A stretch of DNA of 64,000 nt, taken from assembly GCA_045636545.1 (NCBI GenBank), contig JAZTXR010000007.1:1-64000 (forward strand), read 5' to 3'. Under the pieces are notes generated by a model that saw only the letters and a list, made by a program, of their open reading frames with translations, was not told where the DNA came from and ran no database searches. A program made the translations under genes and the position numbers. The DNA is from HGM04593 sp045636545. GTDB taxonomy: Bacteria; Bacteroidota; Bacteroidia; Bacteroidales; Bacteroidaceae. Shown piece by piece: positions 52,359-60,570 of the stretch (position 1 is its first letter; every line of letters begins with the position of its first letter).

Positions 52359-52667
52359 ATGCATTTGATTTTGGATAAACTGAAAGCTCTTGGCCGTTGG
52401 ATTGTCGGTCACAAGTATCTTTTTGTCACTGTCGTATTCCTTGTGATTATCGTTGTTGTTGATGACAACAATATGATAAGCCATATCAGGAATAATGCGG
52501 TCATTTCTGAGCTGAATGATGAGATAAAGGTAATGGAAGCCGACTCGGCAGAGATTCAGGCAAAACTGAAACTGTATACCGATGGTGACTTGAGTGTCAT
52601 TGAGGATGTGGCGCGTGAGCAGGGACTGATAAAGGAAAATGAGGATATATATATAATAAAGGAGTGA
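52359..52667 (+). CDS. FtsB/DivIC-family septum formation initiator-like protein
   Basis: A 102-residue protein with a short cytoplasmic N-terminus, one membrane helix (about 20-36, YLFVTVVFLVIIVVV) and a short coiled coil (NNAVISELNDEIKVMEADSAEIQAKLKLY). The C-terminus VIEDVAREQGLIKENEDIYII is typical of FtsB/DivIC. It should join the divisome in the inner membrane. It overlaps the next gene by 4 bases (ATGA-type). Confidence 0.85.
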   Translation: MHLILDKLKALGRWIVGHKYLFVTVVFLVIIVVVDDNNMISHIRNNAVISELNDEIKVMEADSAEIQAKLKLYTDGDLSVIEDVAREQGLIKENEDIYIIKE

Positions 52668-53014
52668 AACGTTTTTTTCTATTGTTGAATTATGCAGGCG
52701 CCTTTGCGCTTTTGGCCGGGTTGGTGATGCGTATGTTTCTCCCGGAGTTTTACGCAATGGTGTATATTTGTGGGGCGGCACTCTTTGTCGTGACACAGTT
52801 TTTGTTGCGCCCCCGTTATGACAATCCTGTGATGCGTCGTCTTGTTGCCCAGCAACAACTGGCGGGGCTTCTGTTGCTGGGTGCCGGTGTACTTATGTTT
52901 ACCCATTATAGTAATGAATGGATAGTGGTATTGCTATGCGCTACTATAATGGAGGTCTATACGGTTTTCCGTCTCTCATACGAGGAGGCCAAACTGAATA
53001 AAGGCAAGAAGTGA
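52664..53014 (+). CDS. Small conserved membrane protein of unknown function
   Basis: A 116-residue protein with about four hydrophobic helices (FFLLLNYAGAFALLAGLVM, MVYICGAALFVVTQFLL, QQLAGLLLLGAGVLMF, WIVVLLCATIMEVYTVF). A basic RPRYDNPVMRRLVAQ loop separates helices 2 and 3. It is cotranscribed with the FtsB-like gene. The family is not recognised. Confidence 0.75.
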   Translation: MKRFFLLLNYAGAFALLAGLVMRMFLPEFYAMVYICGAALFVVTQFLLRPRYDNPVMRRLVAQQQLAGLLLLGAGVLMFTHYSNEWIVVLLCATIMEVYTVFRLSYEEAKLNKGKK

Positions 53015-53036
53015 CAGCGCGCGCTGTCACTTCTTG
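53005..53036. terminator. Perfect 32-bp palindrome between convergent genes
   Basis: CAAGAAGTGACAGCGC followed directly by its exact complement. It includes the stop of the plus-strand gene (53012-53014) and ends one base before the stop of the minus-strand gene (53038). It is a likely bidirectional terminator. Confidence 0.7.
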
Positions 53037-53037
53037 T

Positions 53038-53973
53038 TTATCTCAGCCTCACCACATCGCCAACTTTCAGCGTTGTATAGCTCACAAACTGCGGGTTCAT
53101 CTTGTATAGTGCTTTCAGTTTGATTCCATAGATTTGTGATATCCTGTAGAGGCTTTCGCCGCTCTTGGTCGTGTGGAAGTCATATCCTTTGGCAGCCTTG
53201 CTGTTCTTGCTTTTGAGGTAGATTATGTCGCCTTCCTTGATGTTGTATTTCTTGTATAGGTCATTGTACTTGCGTATCTTGCGTTTAGACAATCCCAACT
53301 GTGAGGAGAGTGTGGCGAAGGTGTCGCCGGCATCTGCAATTATGTATGGCAGTCCGTTGGCCATGAGTATCTCCTTGGATGATGCCGGGGTGGTGTGCTG
53401 CTGCTTGTCTATGCCTGCTCTTCTTTGGTTTCTCCTTGCATCTGCAACGGAGTACCTGTCATATTTGTGCAGTTCGTAACGCTCTATTATATCTATCAGT
53501 TTTCTGTCGTACTCCCTGTCTTCGGCGTAGTAGGCTTTTTTCAGTCCTTTTGCCCATCCTTTGTAGTCGGTGCGGTGTAGCTTGAAAAGTGCTTCGTACC
53601 TGCTGTTGCCGACAAGGAAAAGCGAGTGGTCCTCGTAGGATTTCTCGGCGTTCTTGTATACGCGGAACTTGTGCCAATTGCCGTTGTCGAATGATGAATA
53701 GGTGCGGCCGTTCCATCTGCTGTCGGCCTTGATTCCAAAATGGTTGTTTGCTTCCGTGGCGAGTTTGCTCTTGCCGGCTCCGCTCTCAAGCAGTCCCTGC
53801 GCCAGCGTTATGCTTGCCGGGATACCGTGCTTTTCCATCTGCTCGACTGCTGTGGCTGAATATTTTTGCACATATTTCTCACTGTCATTCAATCTTTTTT
53901 CCTGTGCTTGTGCGTGGTGGCTGCCGGCAAGAGCCAAAACGGCCACAAATAACATAGAATATACTCTTTTCAT
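53038..53973 (-). CDS. Exported glucosaminidase with two LysM domains
   Basis: A 311-residue protein. The signal peptide is about residues 1-23 (MLFVAVLALAGSHHAQA). The glucosaminidase (GH73) domain has YSATAVEQMEKHGIPASITLAQGLLESGAGKSKLA, with the catalytic E in LLESG, and NNHFGIKADSRWNG. Two LysM modules follow (YIIADAGDTFATLSSQLGLS and DFHTTKSGESLYRISQIYGI), which bind peptidoglycan. It probably cleaves glycan strands in the periplasm during growth or division. Confidence 0.9.
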   Translation of the reverse strand: MKRVYSMLFVAVLALAGSHHAQAQEKRLNDSEKYVQKYSATAVEQMEKHGIPASITLAQGLLESGAGKSKLATEANNHFGIKADSRWNGRTYSSFDNGNWHKFRVYKNAEKSYEDHSLFLVGNSRYEALFKLHRTDYKGWAKGLKKAYYAEDREYDRKLIDIIERYELHKYDRYSVADARRNQRRAGIDKQQHTTPASSKEILMANGLPYIIADAGDTFATLSSQLGLSKRKIRKYNDLYKKYNIKEGDIIYLKSKNSKAAKGYDFHTTKSGESLYRISQIYGIKLKALYKMNPQFVSYTTLKVGDVVRLR

Positions 53974-54047
53974 TTTTCAATATTTCTTGTATGTGACTAC
54001 AAAATAAGTGAATATATTGTTTTTACGCAAGATTTAGGCTAAATTCG

Positions 54048-54081
54048 CAAAAATAAATTGCGTGGATTTGTTTTATTGCAA
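54048..54081 (-). promoter_or_regulatory. Probable promoter of the glucosaminidase gene
   Basis: The minus strand has TTG (54081-54079), 23 bases, TATTTTTG (54055-54048). The -7 box is a perfect match but the spacing is long. Confidence 0.45.
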
Positions 54082-54114
54082 TAGAACGCGGTTGTTTATT
54101 AAAAAAACAGGTAT

Positions 54115-54597
54115 ATGAAAGAGATGGTAATAAATACGGTGGTAAAGGTGTGCTTGTATGATGAGCTCGCGCCTGCCGACAAGGAGATAGTAGATGCTGC
54201 GCGTGCGGCAACAGCCAATAGCTATGCTGTCTATTCCAATTTTAATGTAGGCGCAGCCGTGCGCCTGGCTGACGGTACGGTTGTCTGCGGCACGAATCAG
54301 GAGAATGCAGCTTACCCATCGGGGCTTTGCGCCGAGCGCACAACGCTCTTTTGGGCAAATTCGCAATATCCAATGCAGGCGGTGGAGGTGCTTGCCATTG
54401 CTGCGCGCACCGCGCAGGGTGAGCTTGAAAAACCCATTCCACCCTGTGGCGCTTGCCGTCAGGTAATTCTTGAGACCGAGAAACGTTTCAACAAGGCAAT
54501 GCGCATAATACTTTATGGCGCCAAGGAGTGTTATATAATAGAGGATGGTGTGAAGGCGTTGCTGCCGCTCTCCTTTGATGCAGGTTTCCTTGAATGA
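54115..54597 (+). CDS. cdd: Cytidine deaminase
   Basis: A 160-residue zinc enzyme. ANSYAVYSNFNVGAAVRLADG leads to the motif GLCAERTTLF (zinc cysteine and catalytic E), and PPCGACRQVI supplies the other two zinc cysteines. It deaminates cytidine/deoxycytidine to uridine for pyrimidine salvage, fitting the nucleoside permease further downstream. It overlaps the phosphatase gene by 4 bases. Confidence 0.94.
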   Translation: MKEMVINTVVKVCLYDELAPADKEIVDAARAATANSYAVYSNFNVGAAVRLADGTVVCGTNQENAAYPSGLCAERTTLFWANSQYPMQAVEVLAIAARTAQGELEKPIPPCGACRQVILETEKRFNKAMRIILYGAKECYIIEDGVKALLPLSFDAGFLE

Positions 54598-55073
54598 CAA
54601 GTAACGGGATGAAGAAGATAATGTTCGTGTGCCACGGGAATATATGCCGTTCCCCAATGGCTGAATTCGTGATGAGGTCGCTTGCCGTGAAGGCGGGTGC
54701 TGAGCTACATATAGAATCCTCGGCTACCAGCCGCGAGGAGATTGGCAACGCCATATATCCCCCGGCTGCATGTACTCTTTCGCCGCATGGCATTGACAGT
54801 GAAGGACATCGGGCTCGTCAGTTCTGTGTTGGTGATTACAACACATTTGACATGGTCATAGTGATGGAGGACTATAACAGACGTAATCTTATGCGCCTTA
54901 TCGGTTGCGACTGTGCCGGCAAGGTGTGGAAGTTGCTTGACTTTGTTGCCCCGGAGCCGCAGCCCTGTAGCGGTGTCGACATTTCGGACCCTTGGTATCA
55001 TGGGGATTTTGAAAAGACCTACAAGGAGATTGAGTGTGGGTGCAAGGGGTTGTTGAAATACTTGGGTTACTGA
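54594..55073 (+). CDS. Low-molecular-weight protein tyrosine phosphatase
   Basis: A protein of 159 residues; ATG 54594 overlaps the cdd stop, and ATG 54609 is an alternative (MKKIMFVCHGN). VCHGNICRSPMAEFVM is the phosphate-binding C-x5-R-S loop (CHGNICRS). The general acid lies in DISDPWYHGDFEKTYKEIE. It could act on tyrosine-phosphorylated proteins, but it is not next to the capsule kinase, and a PHP-type phosphatase already accompanies that kinase. Confidence 0.92.
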   Translation: MTSNGMKKIMFVCHGNICRSPMAEFVMRSLAVKAGAELHIESSATSREEIGNAIYPPAACTLSPHGIDSEGHRARQFCVGDYNTFDMVIVMEDYNRRNLMRLIGCDCAGKVWKLLDFVAPEPQPCSGVDISDPWYHGDFEKTYKEIECGCKGLLKYLGY

Positions 55074-55074
55074 A

Positions 55075-55647
55075 ATGAAAAGCTCCACAGCGGCCTACGA
55101 TAGGGTTATAATGGGTGTTGATCCAGGAACGAACATAATGGGATATGCCTTCATCGGTGTGAACGGGAATCGTGCACACCTCATCACCATGGGGGTTATC
55201 GACATGCGCAAATGCAAGGATATGTATATGAAACTGGGCGAAATCTTTGAGAGGGTGCAGGGGCTGATTGCATCCTTTTTGCCCGATGAACTAGCCATTG
55301 AAGCTCCGTTCTTTGGGAAGAACGTACAGAGTATGCTCAAGCTGGGTAGGGCGCAGGGTGTTGCAATAGCGGCAGCCATAAGCCGCCAGGTTCCCATACA
55401 CGAGTATGCGCCGCTGAAAATAAAGATGGCGATAACGGGCAATGGCTCGGCATCGAAAGAACAGGTGGCCGATATGTTGCGCCGTATGCTCAATATATCG
55501 AGCGATGAGATGCCTCAGTTTATGGATGCCACCGATGCACTTGGCGCGGCATTCTGTCATTACCTGCAGAAAGGCAGGCCGGCGAGTGAGAAAAAATACT
55601 CCTCTTGGGCCGATTTCGTAAACAAGAATCCCGACAAAGTGAAGTGA
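55075..55647 (+). CDS. ruvC: Holliday junction resolvase RuvC
   Basis: A 190-residue endonuclease. VIMGVDPGTNIMGYAFI supplies the first catalytic Asp (about D16), LAIEAPFFGKNVQSMLKLGRAQG the Glu and DNA-binding loop, and DATDALGAAFCH the last two Asp residues. It resolves four-way junctions with RuvAB. It starts one base after the phosphatase gene. The stop lies within the loop of a strong hairpin. Confidence 0.95.
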   Translation: MKSSTAAYDRVIMGVDPGTNIMGYAFIGVNGNRAHLITMGVIDMRKCKDMYMKLGEIFERVQGLIASFLPDELAIEAPFFGKNVQSMLKLGRAQGVAIAAAISRQVPIHEYAPLKIKMAITGNGSASKEQVADMLRRMLNISSDEMPQFMDATDALGAAFCHYLQKGRPASEKKYSSWADFVNKNPDKVK

Positions 55648-55669
55648 GTCACTTGTCGGGATTCTTGTT
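55621..55669. terminator. Hairpin overlapping the ruvC stop
   Basis: AACAAGAATCCCGACAA (55621-55637) and its exact complement (55653-55669) enclose 15 bases that can pair further (AGTGA/TCACT). The ruvC stop (55645-55647) is in the loop. It is the probable terminator of the cdd-ruvC transcript. Confidence 0.6.
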
Positions 55670-55679
55670 GAATACCGTA

Positions 55680-55813
55680 TGTCGATACGCCATTACTTGA
55701 ACTGCGCTATCATCTGTAGCGCTGTGATTTTTTGTATTGACAATGCTCGCTTGCATTGCTCGCATTGTCGATACGCCATTACTTGAACTGCGCTATCATC
55801 TGTAGCGCTGTGA
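55680..55813. repeat. 48-bp direct repeat of the ribH 3' end
   Basis: Bases 55680-55727 and 55766-55813 are identical. The second copy contains the last 11 codons and stop of ribH; the first is a non-coding duplicate. A small inverted repeat (GACAATGC 55739-55746, GCATTGTC 55762-55769) lies between them. Confidence 0.9.
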
Positions 55814-56261
55814 CGGCGCATTCATCACCTTTGTTGCCAAGGCGGCCGCCGCTACGCTCTTGGGCCTGCTGTAGGTTGTTTGTGGTGATGAGACCGAATA
55901 TGACAGGCGTGTCATAATCTACGTTGAGTCTTGCAATACCAGCTGTCACTCCTTCGCAGATGTAGTCGAAGTGTGGGGTGTCGCCCCTTATTACACAGCC
56001 TATTGCGATGACAGCATCGTAGTTTCCGCTCTTCACCATCTGCGATGCACCGAAAATGAGCTCGAAACTACCCGGAACGCTTGTTTGTGTTATGTCGCAC
56101 TCCTCCACGCCGTTCTCAATGAGTGTCTTTACCGCACCATCACGCAATGCGTATGTGATTTCATCATTCCACTCGGCATATACGATGCCAATTCTGCGGC
56201 CTTTGCCATTTGCAACCTTCGAAGGGTCGTATGATGACAGGTTCTTGAGTTCTGTAGCCAT
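55779..56261 (-). CDS. ribH: 6,7-dimethyl-8-ribityllumazine synthase
   Basis: A 160-residue lumazine synthase. RRIGIVYAEWNDEITYALRDGAV is the N-terminal substrate site (W in place of the common F). TSVPGSFELIFGASQM and AVIAIGCVIRGDTPHFDYICEGVTAGIARL contain the phosphate-binding and catalytic His residues. DTPVIFGLITTNNLQQAQERSGG is the C-terminal part. It makes the riboflavin precursor in the cytoplasm. The 3' end is duplicated downstream. Confidence 0.95.
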   Translation of the reverse strand: MATELKNLSSYDPSKVANGKGRRIGIVYAEWNDEITYALRDGAVKTLIENGVEECDITQTSVPGSFELIFGASQMVKSGNYDAVIAIGCVIRGDTPHFDYICEGVTAGIARLNVDYDTPVIFGLITTNNLQQAQERSGGRLGNKGDECAVTALQMIAQFK

Positions 56262-56274
56262 AATGTTGTGTCTA

Positions 56275-56311
56275 TTAAAAAAGGCTGTCCCGTTTTATTG
56301 CGACAGCCTTT
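56275..56311 (-). terminator. Intrinsic terminator after the TPR gene
   Basis: AAAGGCTGTC (56280-56289) faces GACAGCCTTT (56302-56311). On the minus strand the stem is followed by a run of U. It ends the TPR transcript ahead of ribH. Confidence 0.8.
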
Positions 56312-56332
56312 GTGTATGATTCTATGATTTTA

Positions 56333-56995
56333 TTACTTCGCAGCGTTGATCTTCATCTCGGCCTCGCTTGTAACAGGCGAGGTGGGATACTCGTCCTTGA
56401 TTCTGTTGTAGAGTTTCAGGGCCTCTGCGGTGTTGCCCTGCGCCTCGTACATTGCTGCAGCATCTCTCAGGCAAGCAGGTGTCACTGCAATATTGTTTGC
56501 CATTGTGGCAGCCTCAAGAACAAGCTCAAGTGCTTTCTTGTGGTCGCCAATCTGTGAATAGCAGTTGCCGAGAGTGTGCTTTGCCTTTGCTGCAATGATA
56601 TTGTCATTGCCCTCGTATTCGTTGAGGTGCTTGATGGCCTCCTCAAACTGCTCCAACTGTGAATAAGCGATACCTGCGTAGAGGTTAGCCTTGTTTGCAG
56701 CGCTTGTGCCGTCGTATTTCTCAATGATTTCGAGAAGACCGATGTTGTAGTCATCGCCGTTCAACGCTGTCTCAAAGTCACCTTCGAACACTTTGTACTC
56801 GATGTTTGCAATGGCCAGGTTCGCCTCGCTGTTCTCTTTACTCTTGGGTGAGAAGATACCGAAAGCATTGAGTGCGGCGATTACGATGATTGCCAAAATA
56901 GCTCCAATGAATGCTTTCTTGTTCTTCAATACAAACTCTTCTGCTTTGCCCAATGCCTCATCCGGTGCAATTGGTGTGTCGTTTTTCTTGCTCAT
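56333..56995 (-). CDS. Membrane-anchored tetratricopeptide-repeat protein
   Basis: A 220-residue protein. The N-terminus is charged and cytoplasmic, with one membrane helix at about residues 34-52 (AFIGAILAIIVIAALNAFGIF). The rest is TPR-like helices: ANLYAGIAYSQLEQFEEAIKHLNEY, AKHTLGNCYSQIGDHKKALELVLEA, LRDAAAMYEAQGNTAEALKLYNRIKDEYP. It resembles YfgM/YbgF-like scaffolds. Partners are unknown. Confidence 0.85.
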   Translation of the reverse strand: MSKKNDTPIAPDEALGKAEEFVLKNKKAFIGAILAIIVIAALNAFGIFSPKSKENSEANLAIANIEYKVFEGDFETALNGDDYNIGLLEIIEKYDGTSAANKANLYAGIAYSQLEQFEEAIKHLNEYEGNDNIIAAKAKHTLGNCYSQIGDHKKALELVLEAATMANNIAVTPACLRDAAAMYEAQGNTAEALKLYNRIKDEYPTSPVTSEAEMKINAAK

Positions 56996-57250
56996 AGTAT
57001 TTAATTATTTTATTTTATTTTCTTTAAGGAGGTGCCTTATAGGCGCAATATCAGTGTGCAAAAATAAACAAAATATCTTTAGCTTGAAAATTATATGGCT
57101 TTTTTTTGCAATCAAATGGATTTAACGTGTCCGTTTGTGGTTATCTTTGCATCAGGAAATGAATATATGGCTGTTTCCGCGGTAAAATATCAACGTAAAC
57201 TTGTATATTTGCAATGGAATAAGGAGCCGGAGGCTGTCAAACTGGATGAT

Positions 57251-58363
57251 ATGGAATTACGAGGCATTTCGTTATTGAATTATAGAAACCTGCAGGAGGT
57301 GAACACGGAGCTCTCTCCTGGGATTAACTGTTTCATTGGCAGCAATGGGATGGGAAAGACCAATCTGCTCGATGCGGTCTACTATCTCTCTTTCTGCAAG
57401 AGCGCGGTGAATGCTTCCGATTCGTCAAATATCATGCACGATGCACCTTTCTTTATGCTGCAAGGCAACTATTGTAGTGATGCTGGTATCGTGAGCGAGG
57501 TCTCTTGTGGTCTCAAGCGTGGCGAGAAGAAACAGTTCCGCAAGGATGGAAAATTGTATGAGCGCCTCTCGGACCATATCGGCACGGTGCCGCTTGTGAT
57601 GGTGTCGCCTGCCGATAACGAACTCATTGCCGGCGGTAGTGAGGAGCGCCGTCGCTTCATGGATGTCGTCATCTCGCAGTATGACAAGGAATACCTGCAG
57701 TCGCTCATACGCTACAACCGTGCGTTGCAGCAACGTAATGCCTTGTTGCGTGGCGAGCGTGAACCCGATTCCGAGATGCTTTCTCTTATTGAGGAGATGA
57801 TGACCGAGGAGGCTCTTTCCATAAACAGATGCCGCCGGGGATTCATTGATGAACTGCTGCCGATATTCACAAAGTTCCACAATGCCATAACCGGGGGTAA
57901 TGAGCCCGTGTCATTGAGCTACCGTTCGCATTTGAACGATGGTAATCTCGTCGGACTGTTGCGCACATCCAGGGCTGATGACCGCAGGCTCGGACACACC
58001 TCAAAAGGTGTACACCGTGACGAGCTTGTGATGCAACTGTGTGGTTATCCTCTAAGGCGTGAAGGGTCGCAGGGGCAGAACAAGACATTCCTTGTGGCTT
58101 TGAAGCTGGCACAATATGATTTCCTGCGTGCCAAGGGTGGCGAGATGCCGTTGCTGCTGCTCGATGATATCTTTGACAAGCTCGACAGCCGCAGGGTGGA
58201 GCAGATAATCTCTCTCGTTGCGGGTGATGATTTCGGTCAGATATTCATTACCGATGTGAACCGCGAACATATTGATGGTATTCTGGAGCAGATAGACGGT
58301 GCTTACAGATTGTTTGAAGTTGAATATGGCTGTGTCAGCATGTTGAAAGAGAAGATTCAATGA
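57251..58363 (+). CDS. recF: DNA replication and repair protein RecF
   Basis: A protein of 370 residues from ATG 57251 (MELRGISLLNYRNLQEVN); the frame is open further upstream to 57095, but those codons are non-conserved promoter sequence. Walker A GSNGMGKTNLL is at about 30-40, followed by VSPADNELIAGGSEERRRFMD, the signature SQGQNKTFLVALKLAQ and Walker B LLLLDDIFDKLD. It loads RecA at single-strand gaps. It overlaps the DUF721 gene by 4 bases. A TATCTTTG box at 57142-57149 is a possible promoter. Confidence 0.95.
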   Translation: MELRGISLLNYRNLQEVNTELSPGINCFIGSNGMGKTNLLDAVYYLSFCKSAVNASDSSNIMHDAPFFMLQGNYCSDAGIVSEVSCGLKRGEKKQFRKDGKLYERLSDHIGTVPLVMVSPADNELIAGGSEERRRFMDVVISQYDKEYLQSLIRYNRALQQRNALLRGEREPDSEMLSLIEEMMTEEALSINRCRRGFIDELLPIFTKFHNAITGGNEPVSLSYRSHLNDGNLVGLLRTSRADDRRLGHTSKGVHRDELVMQLCGYPLRREGSQGQNKTFLVALKLAQYDFLRAKGGEMPLLLLDDIFDKLDSRRVEQIISLVAGDDFGQIFITDVNREHIDGILEQIDGAYRLFEVEYGCVSMLKEKIQ

Positions 58364-58650
58364 AACGGGGAGAGACAAAATCCATAGCGGAACTGGTGCG
58401 TGTGATGTGTCGCGAAGAGGGACTTGAGACACCGCTCAATGAGTATCGCCTGATTAATGCGTGGTCACAGGTGCTTGGTCCGGCAGTACAATCATATACC
58501 AAGGATTTGAAGATATACAACCAGGTGCTTTTTGTGACATTGACTTCGTCGGTGTTGCGTCAGGAACTGCTGATGAACCGCAAGGCGCTCGTGCGCAAGC
58601 TTAACGGGCACGTAAAGGCTCAAGTGATAACGGATATTGTGTTCAGGTGA
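58360..58650 (+). CDS. DUF721 (DciA-like) protein
   Basis: A 96-residue protein. AELVRVMCREEGLETPLNEYRLINAWSQVLGPAVQSYTKDL and LFVTLTSSVLRQELLMNRKALVRKLN show the DUF721 pattern with W-x-x-V-x-G. DciA, the founding DUF721 protein, helps load or activate the replicative helicase in bacteria without DnaC/DnaI. The link with recF is common and supports a replication role. This is a short form without the extra C-terminal part. Confidence 0.82.
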   Translation: MKRGETKSIAELVRVMCREEGLETPLNEYRLINAWSQVLGPAVQSYTKDLKIYNQVLFVTLTSSVLRQELLMNRKALVRKLNGHVKAQVITDIVFR

Positions 58651-58721
58651 ACATAATGGTTGCGTTGTGCTTTATTAGTTTGTGACAAAAAGGATTGATG
58701 GAACGATTAAAATAATATTTT

Positions 58722-59984
58722 ATGCAGAATTCAAATGTTAAGACAAGGCTCATTGTGTTGAGCTTTTTGCAGTTTGCAGTGTGGGGAGCCTATCTCACAT
58801 CTATGGGACGTTATCTTGGTAATGCCGGTATGGGCAGCGACATCGGGTGGTTCTATTCGGTACAGGGAATAGTCTCAATCTTCATGCCGGCTCTCATAGG
58901 TATAATTGCCGACCGTTGGGTACCCGCCCAGCGCATGCTCTCTTTCTGTCACGCTGTTGCGGCGGTGTTTATGGGTATAACGGGCTACATTGGAATGGCA
59001 AAGGGTGCGGAGGTCGCTTTCAATGACCTCTTCTGGACGTATACCGTCAGTGTGGCATTCTATATGCCAACGTTGGCACTCTCAAACTCTGTCTCCTATT
59101 CCGTGCTCAACCAGGCCGGGCTGGACACGGTGAAGGCCTTTCCTCCAATTCGCGTGTTCGGAACAATCGGTTTCATTGTGTCAATGTGGATTGTTGACCT
59201 TACTGGTTTCCAAAATGATTATTCGCAGTTCTTTGCATCGGCTGTATGGGGTGTGCTGCTTGCTGCATACTCTTTGACTCTGCCCAATTGTCCGGTGGAC
59301 AAGAGTGCCGAGAAAAAAACGCTTGCATCGGCTTTCGGCCTCGATGCCTTCAAACTTTTCGGTCAGCGCAGAATGGCGCTCTTCTTTGTGTTCTCGATGC
59401 TGCTTGGTGCTGCATTGCAGGTTTCGAACGGCTATGCCAATATGTTCATCAGCGGCTTTGGCGGGATAGAGAAGTATGCCGGTACATTCGCTGTGGAACA
59501 TACTAATATGCTCATCTCATTGTCGCAGATGTCCGAGACCCTTTGCATCCTGCTCATTCCGTTTTTCCTCAGGAAATTCGGTATCAAGATTGTAATGCTC
59601 ATTGCAATGCTGGGTTGGGTGTTCCGTTTCGGCTTCTTCGCGGTGGGCGACCCTGCAATGCCCGGCGTGCTTCTGTTTGTGCTTTCAATGGTAGTGTATG
59701 GTGTGGCATTTGACTTCTTCAATGTGTCGGGTTCGCTTTTTGTTGACAAGGAGACCCCCGAGAATATGCGTTCAAGCGCACAGGGACTGTTCATGCTCAT
59801 GACAAATGGTCTTGGTGCATCCATAGGTGTCATTGCGGCACAGGAGGTGGTCAACTACTTTACCGCGAACCAGACGAACTTCGCGGGCTGGACATCGGCC
59901 TGGTATATATTTGCAGGTTATGCATTGGTGATTGCCGTGTTGTTTGCCCTTGTGTTCAAGGAGAAGAAGGCAAGTGATGCCTGA
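58722..59984 (+). CDS. NupG/XapB-like nucleoside permease (MFS)
   Basis: A 420-residue protein with about 12 membrane helices. RLIVLSFLQFAVWGAYLTSMGRYL is the nucleoside:H+ symporter start, followed by IGWFYSVQGIVSIFMPALIGIIADRW, FPPIRVFGTIGFIVSMWIVDLTGF and FFNVSGSLFVDKETPENMRSSAQGLFMLMTNGLGASIG. It likely imports nucleosides with protons, complementing cytidine deaminase. It is 71 bases after the DUF721 gene. Confidence 0.9.
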   Translation: MQNSNVKTRLIVLSFLQFAVWGAYLTSMGRYLGNAGMGSDIGWFYSVQGIVSIFMPALIGIIADRWVPAQRMLSFCHAVAAVFMGITGYIGMAKGAEVAFNDLFWTYTVSVAFYMPTLALSNSVSYSVLNQAGLDTVKAFPPIRVFGTIGFIVSMWIVDLTGFQNDYSQFFASAVWGVLLAAYSLTLPNCPVDKSAEKKTLASAFGLDAFKLFGQRRMALFFVFSMLLGAALQVSNGYANMFISGFGGIEKYAGTFAVEHTNMLISLSQMSETLCILLIPFFLRKFGIKIVMLIAMLGWVFRFGFFAVGDPAMPGVLLFVLSMVVYGVAFDFFNVSGSLFVDKETPENMRSSAQGLFMLMTNGLGASIGVIAAQEVVNYFTANQTNFAGWTSAWYIFAGYALVIAVLFALVFKEKKASDA

Positions 59985-59992
59985 TATATGAT

Positions 59993-60547
59993 ATGGTAGA
60001 GCTTGTTGTAACCGACATAATGTCCAAGGTCGCCGACCATCGCGCACATGTACTTCTGCTTGGCGAGAAGGATGGGCTGCGCCGCATAATAGTCTCTCTG
60101 GGCTTCCTTGAGGCGCAGGCGATAGCATTGGTGCTGCGTGGCATCAAGGCCGACCGTCCTTTGACACACGACCTCTTCGGTGGGCTGGCTACGGCGTTCG
60201 GTATCGCTCTGCAGTATGTTCTCATTGACAGGATAATCGACGGTACTTTCTGTGCCCGGTTATTTTACATACAGGACGGAATTGAGCGTAGTATCGACTC
60301 TCGCACAAGCGATGCCATTGCCATTGCCCTGCGTGCCGGTGCGCCGATATATATTGAGGATGAACTGCTTTCGCGTATGTGTGTGCATGACGAACGGAAC
60401 GGCGCATTTTCCATTCCCATCACAGCTGCCGATGAGGCTACACTTCGCGTGGCTATGGACAATGCCGTAAAGGTGGAAAATTATGAGTTGGCACACAAAC
60501 TGAAGGAGGAGATAGAGTCCCGTCATACAGCACGGGAAAATACGTAA
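59993..60547 (+). CDS. Bifunctional nuclease family (DUF151) protein with UVR motif
   Basis: A 184-residue protein. VADHRAHVLLLGEKDGLRRIIVSLGFLEAQAIALVLRGI and RPLTHDLFGGLATAFGIALQYVLIDRI form the DUF151 domain, with SRTSDAIAIALRAGAPIYI next. The C-terminal EATLRVAMDNAVKVENYELAHKLKEEIES resembles a UVR helix hairpin. Plant and bacterial relatives have DNase/RNase activity; its role here is not known. It starts 9 bases after the permease gene. Confidence 0.88.
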   Translation: MVELVVTDIMSKVADHRAHVLLLGEKDGLRRIIVSLGFLEAQAIALVLRGIKADRPLTHDLFGGLATAFGIALQYVLIDRIIDGTFCARLFYIQDGIERSIDSRTSDAIAIALRAGAPIYIEDELLSRMCVHDERNGAFSIPITAADEATLRVAMDNAVKVENYELAHKLKEEIESRHTARENT

Positions 60548-60570
60548 CAAGAACATTAAACACTGACAGT

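Noticed and set aside
54594..55073. Low-molecular-weight tyrosine phosphatase as the capsule (Wzb) phosphatase
   Set aside because: It is in an operon with cdd and ruvC, 16 kb from the kinase, and the kinase already has an adjacent PHP-type phosphatase. A link cannot be excluded but is not supported.
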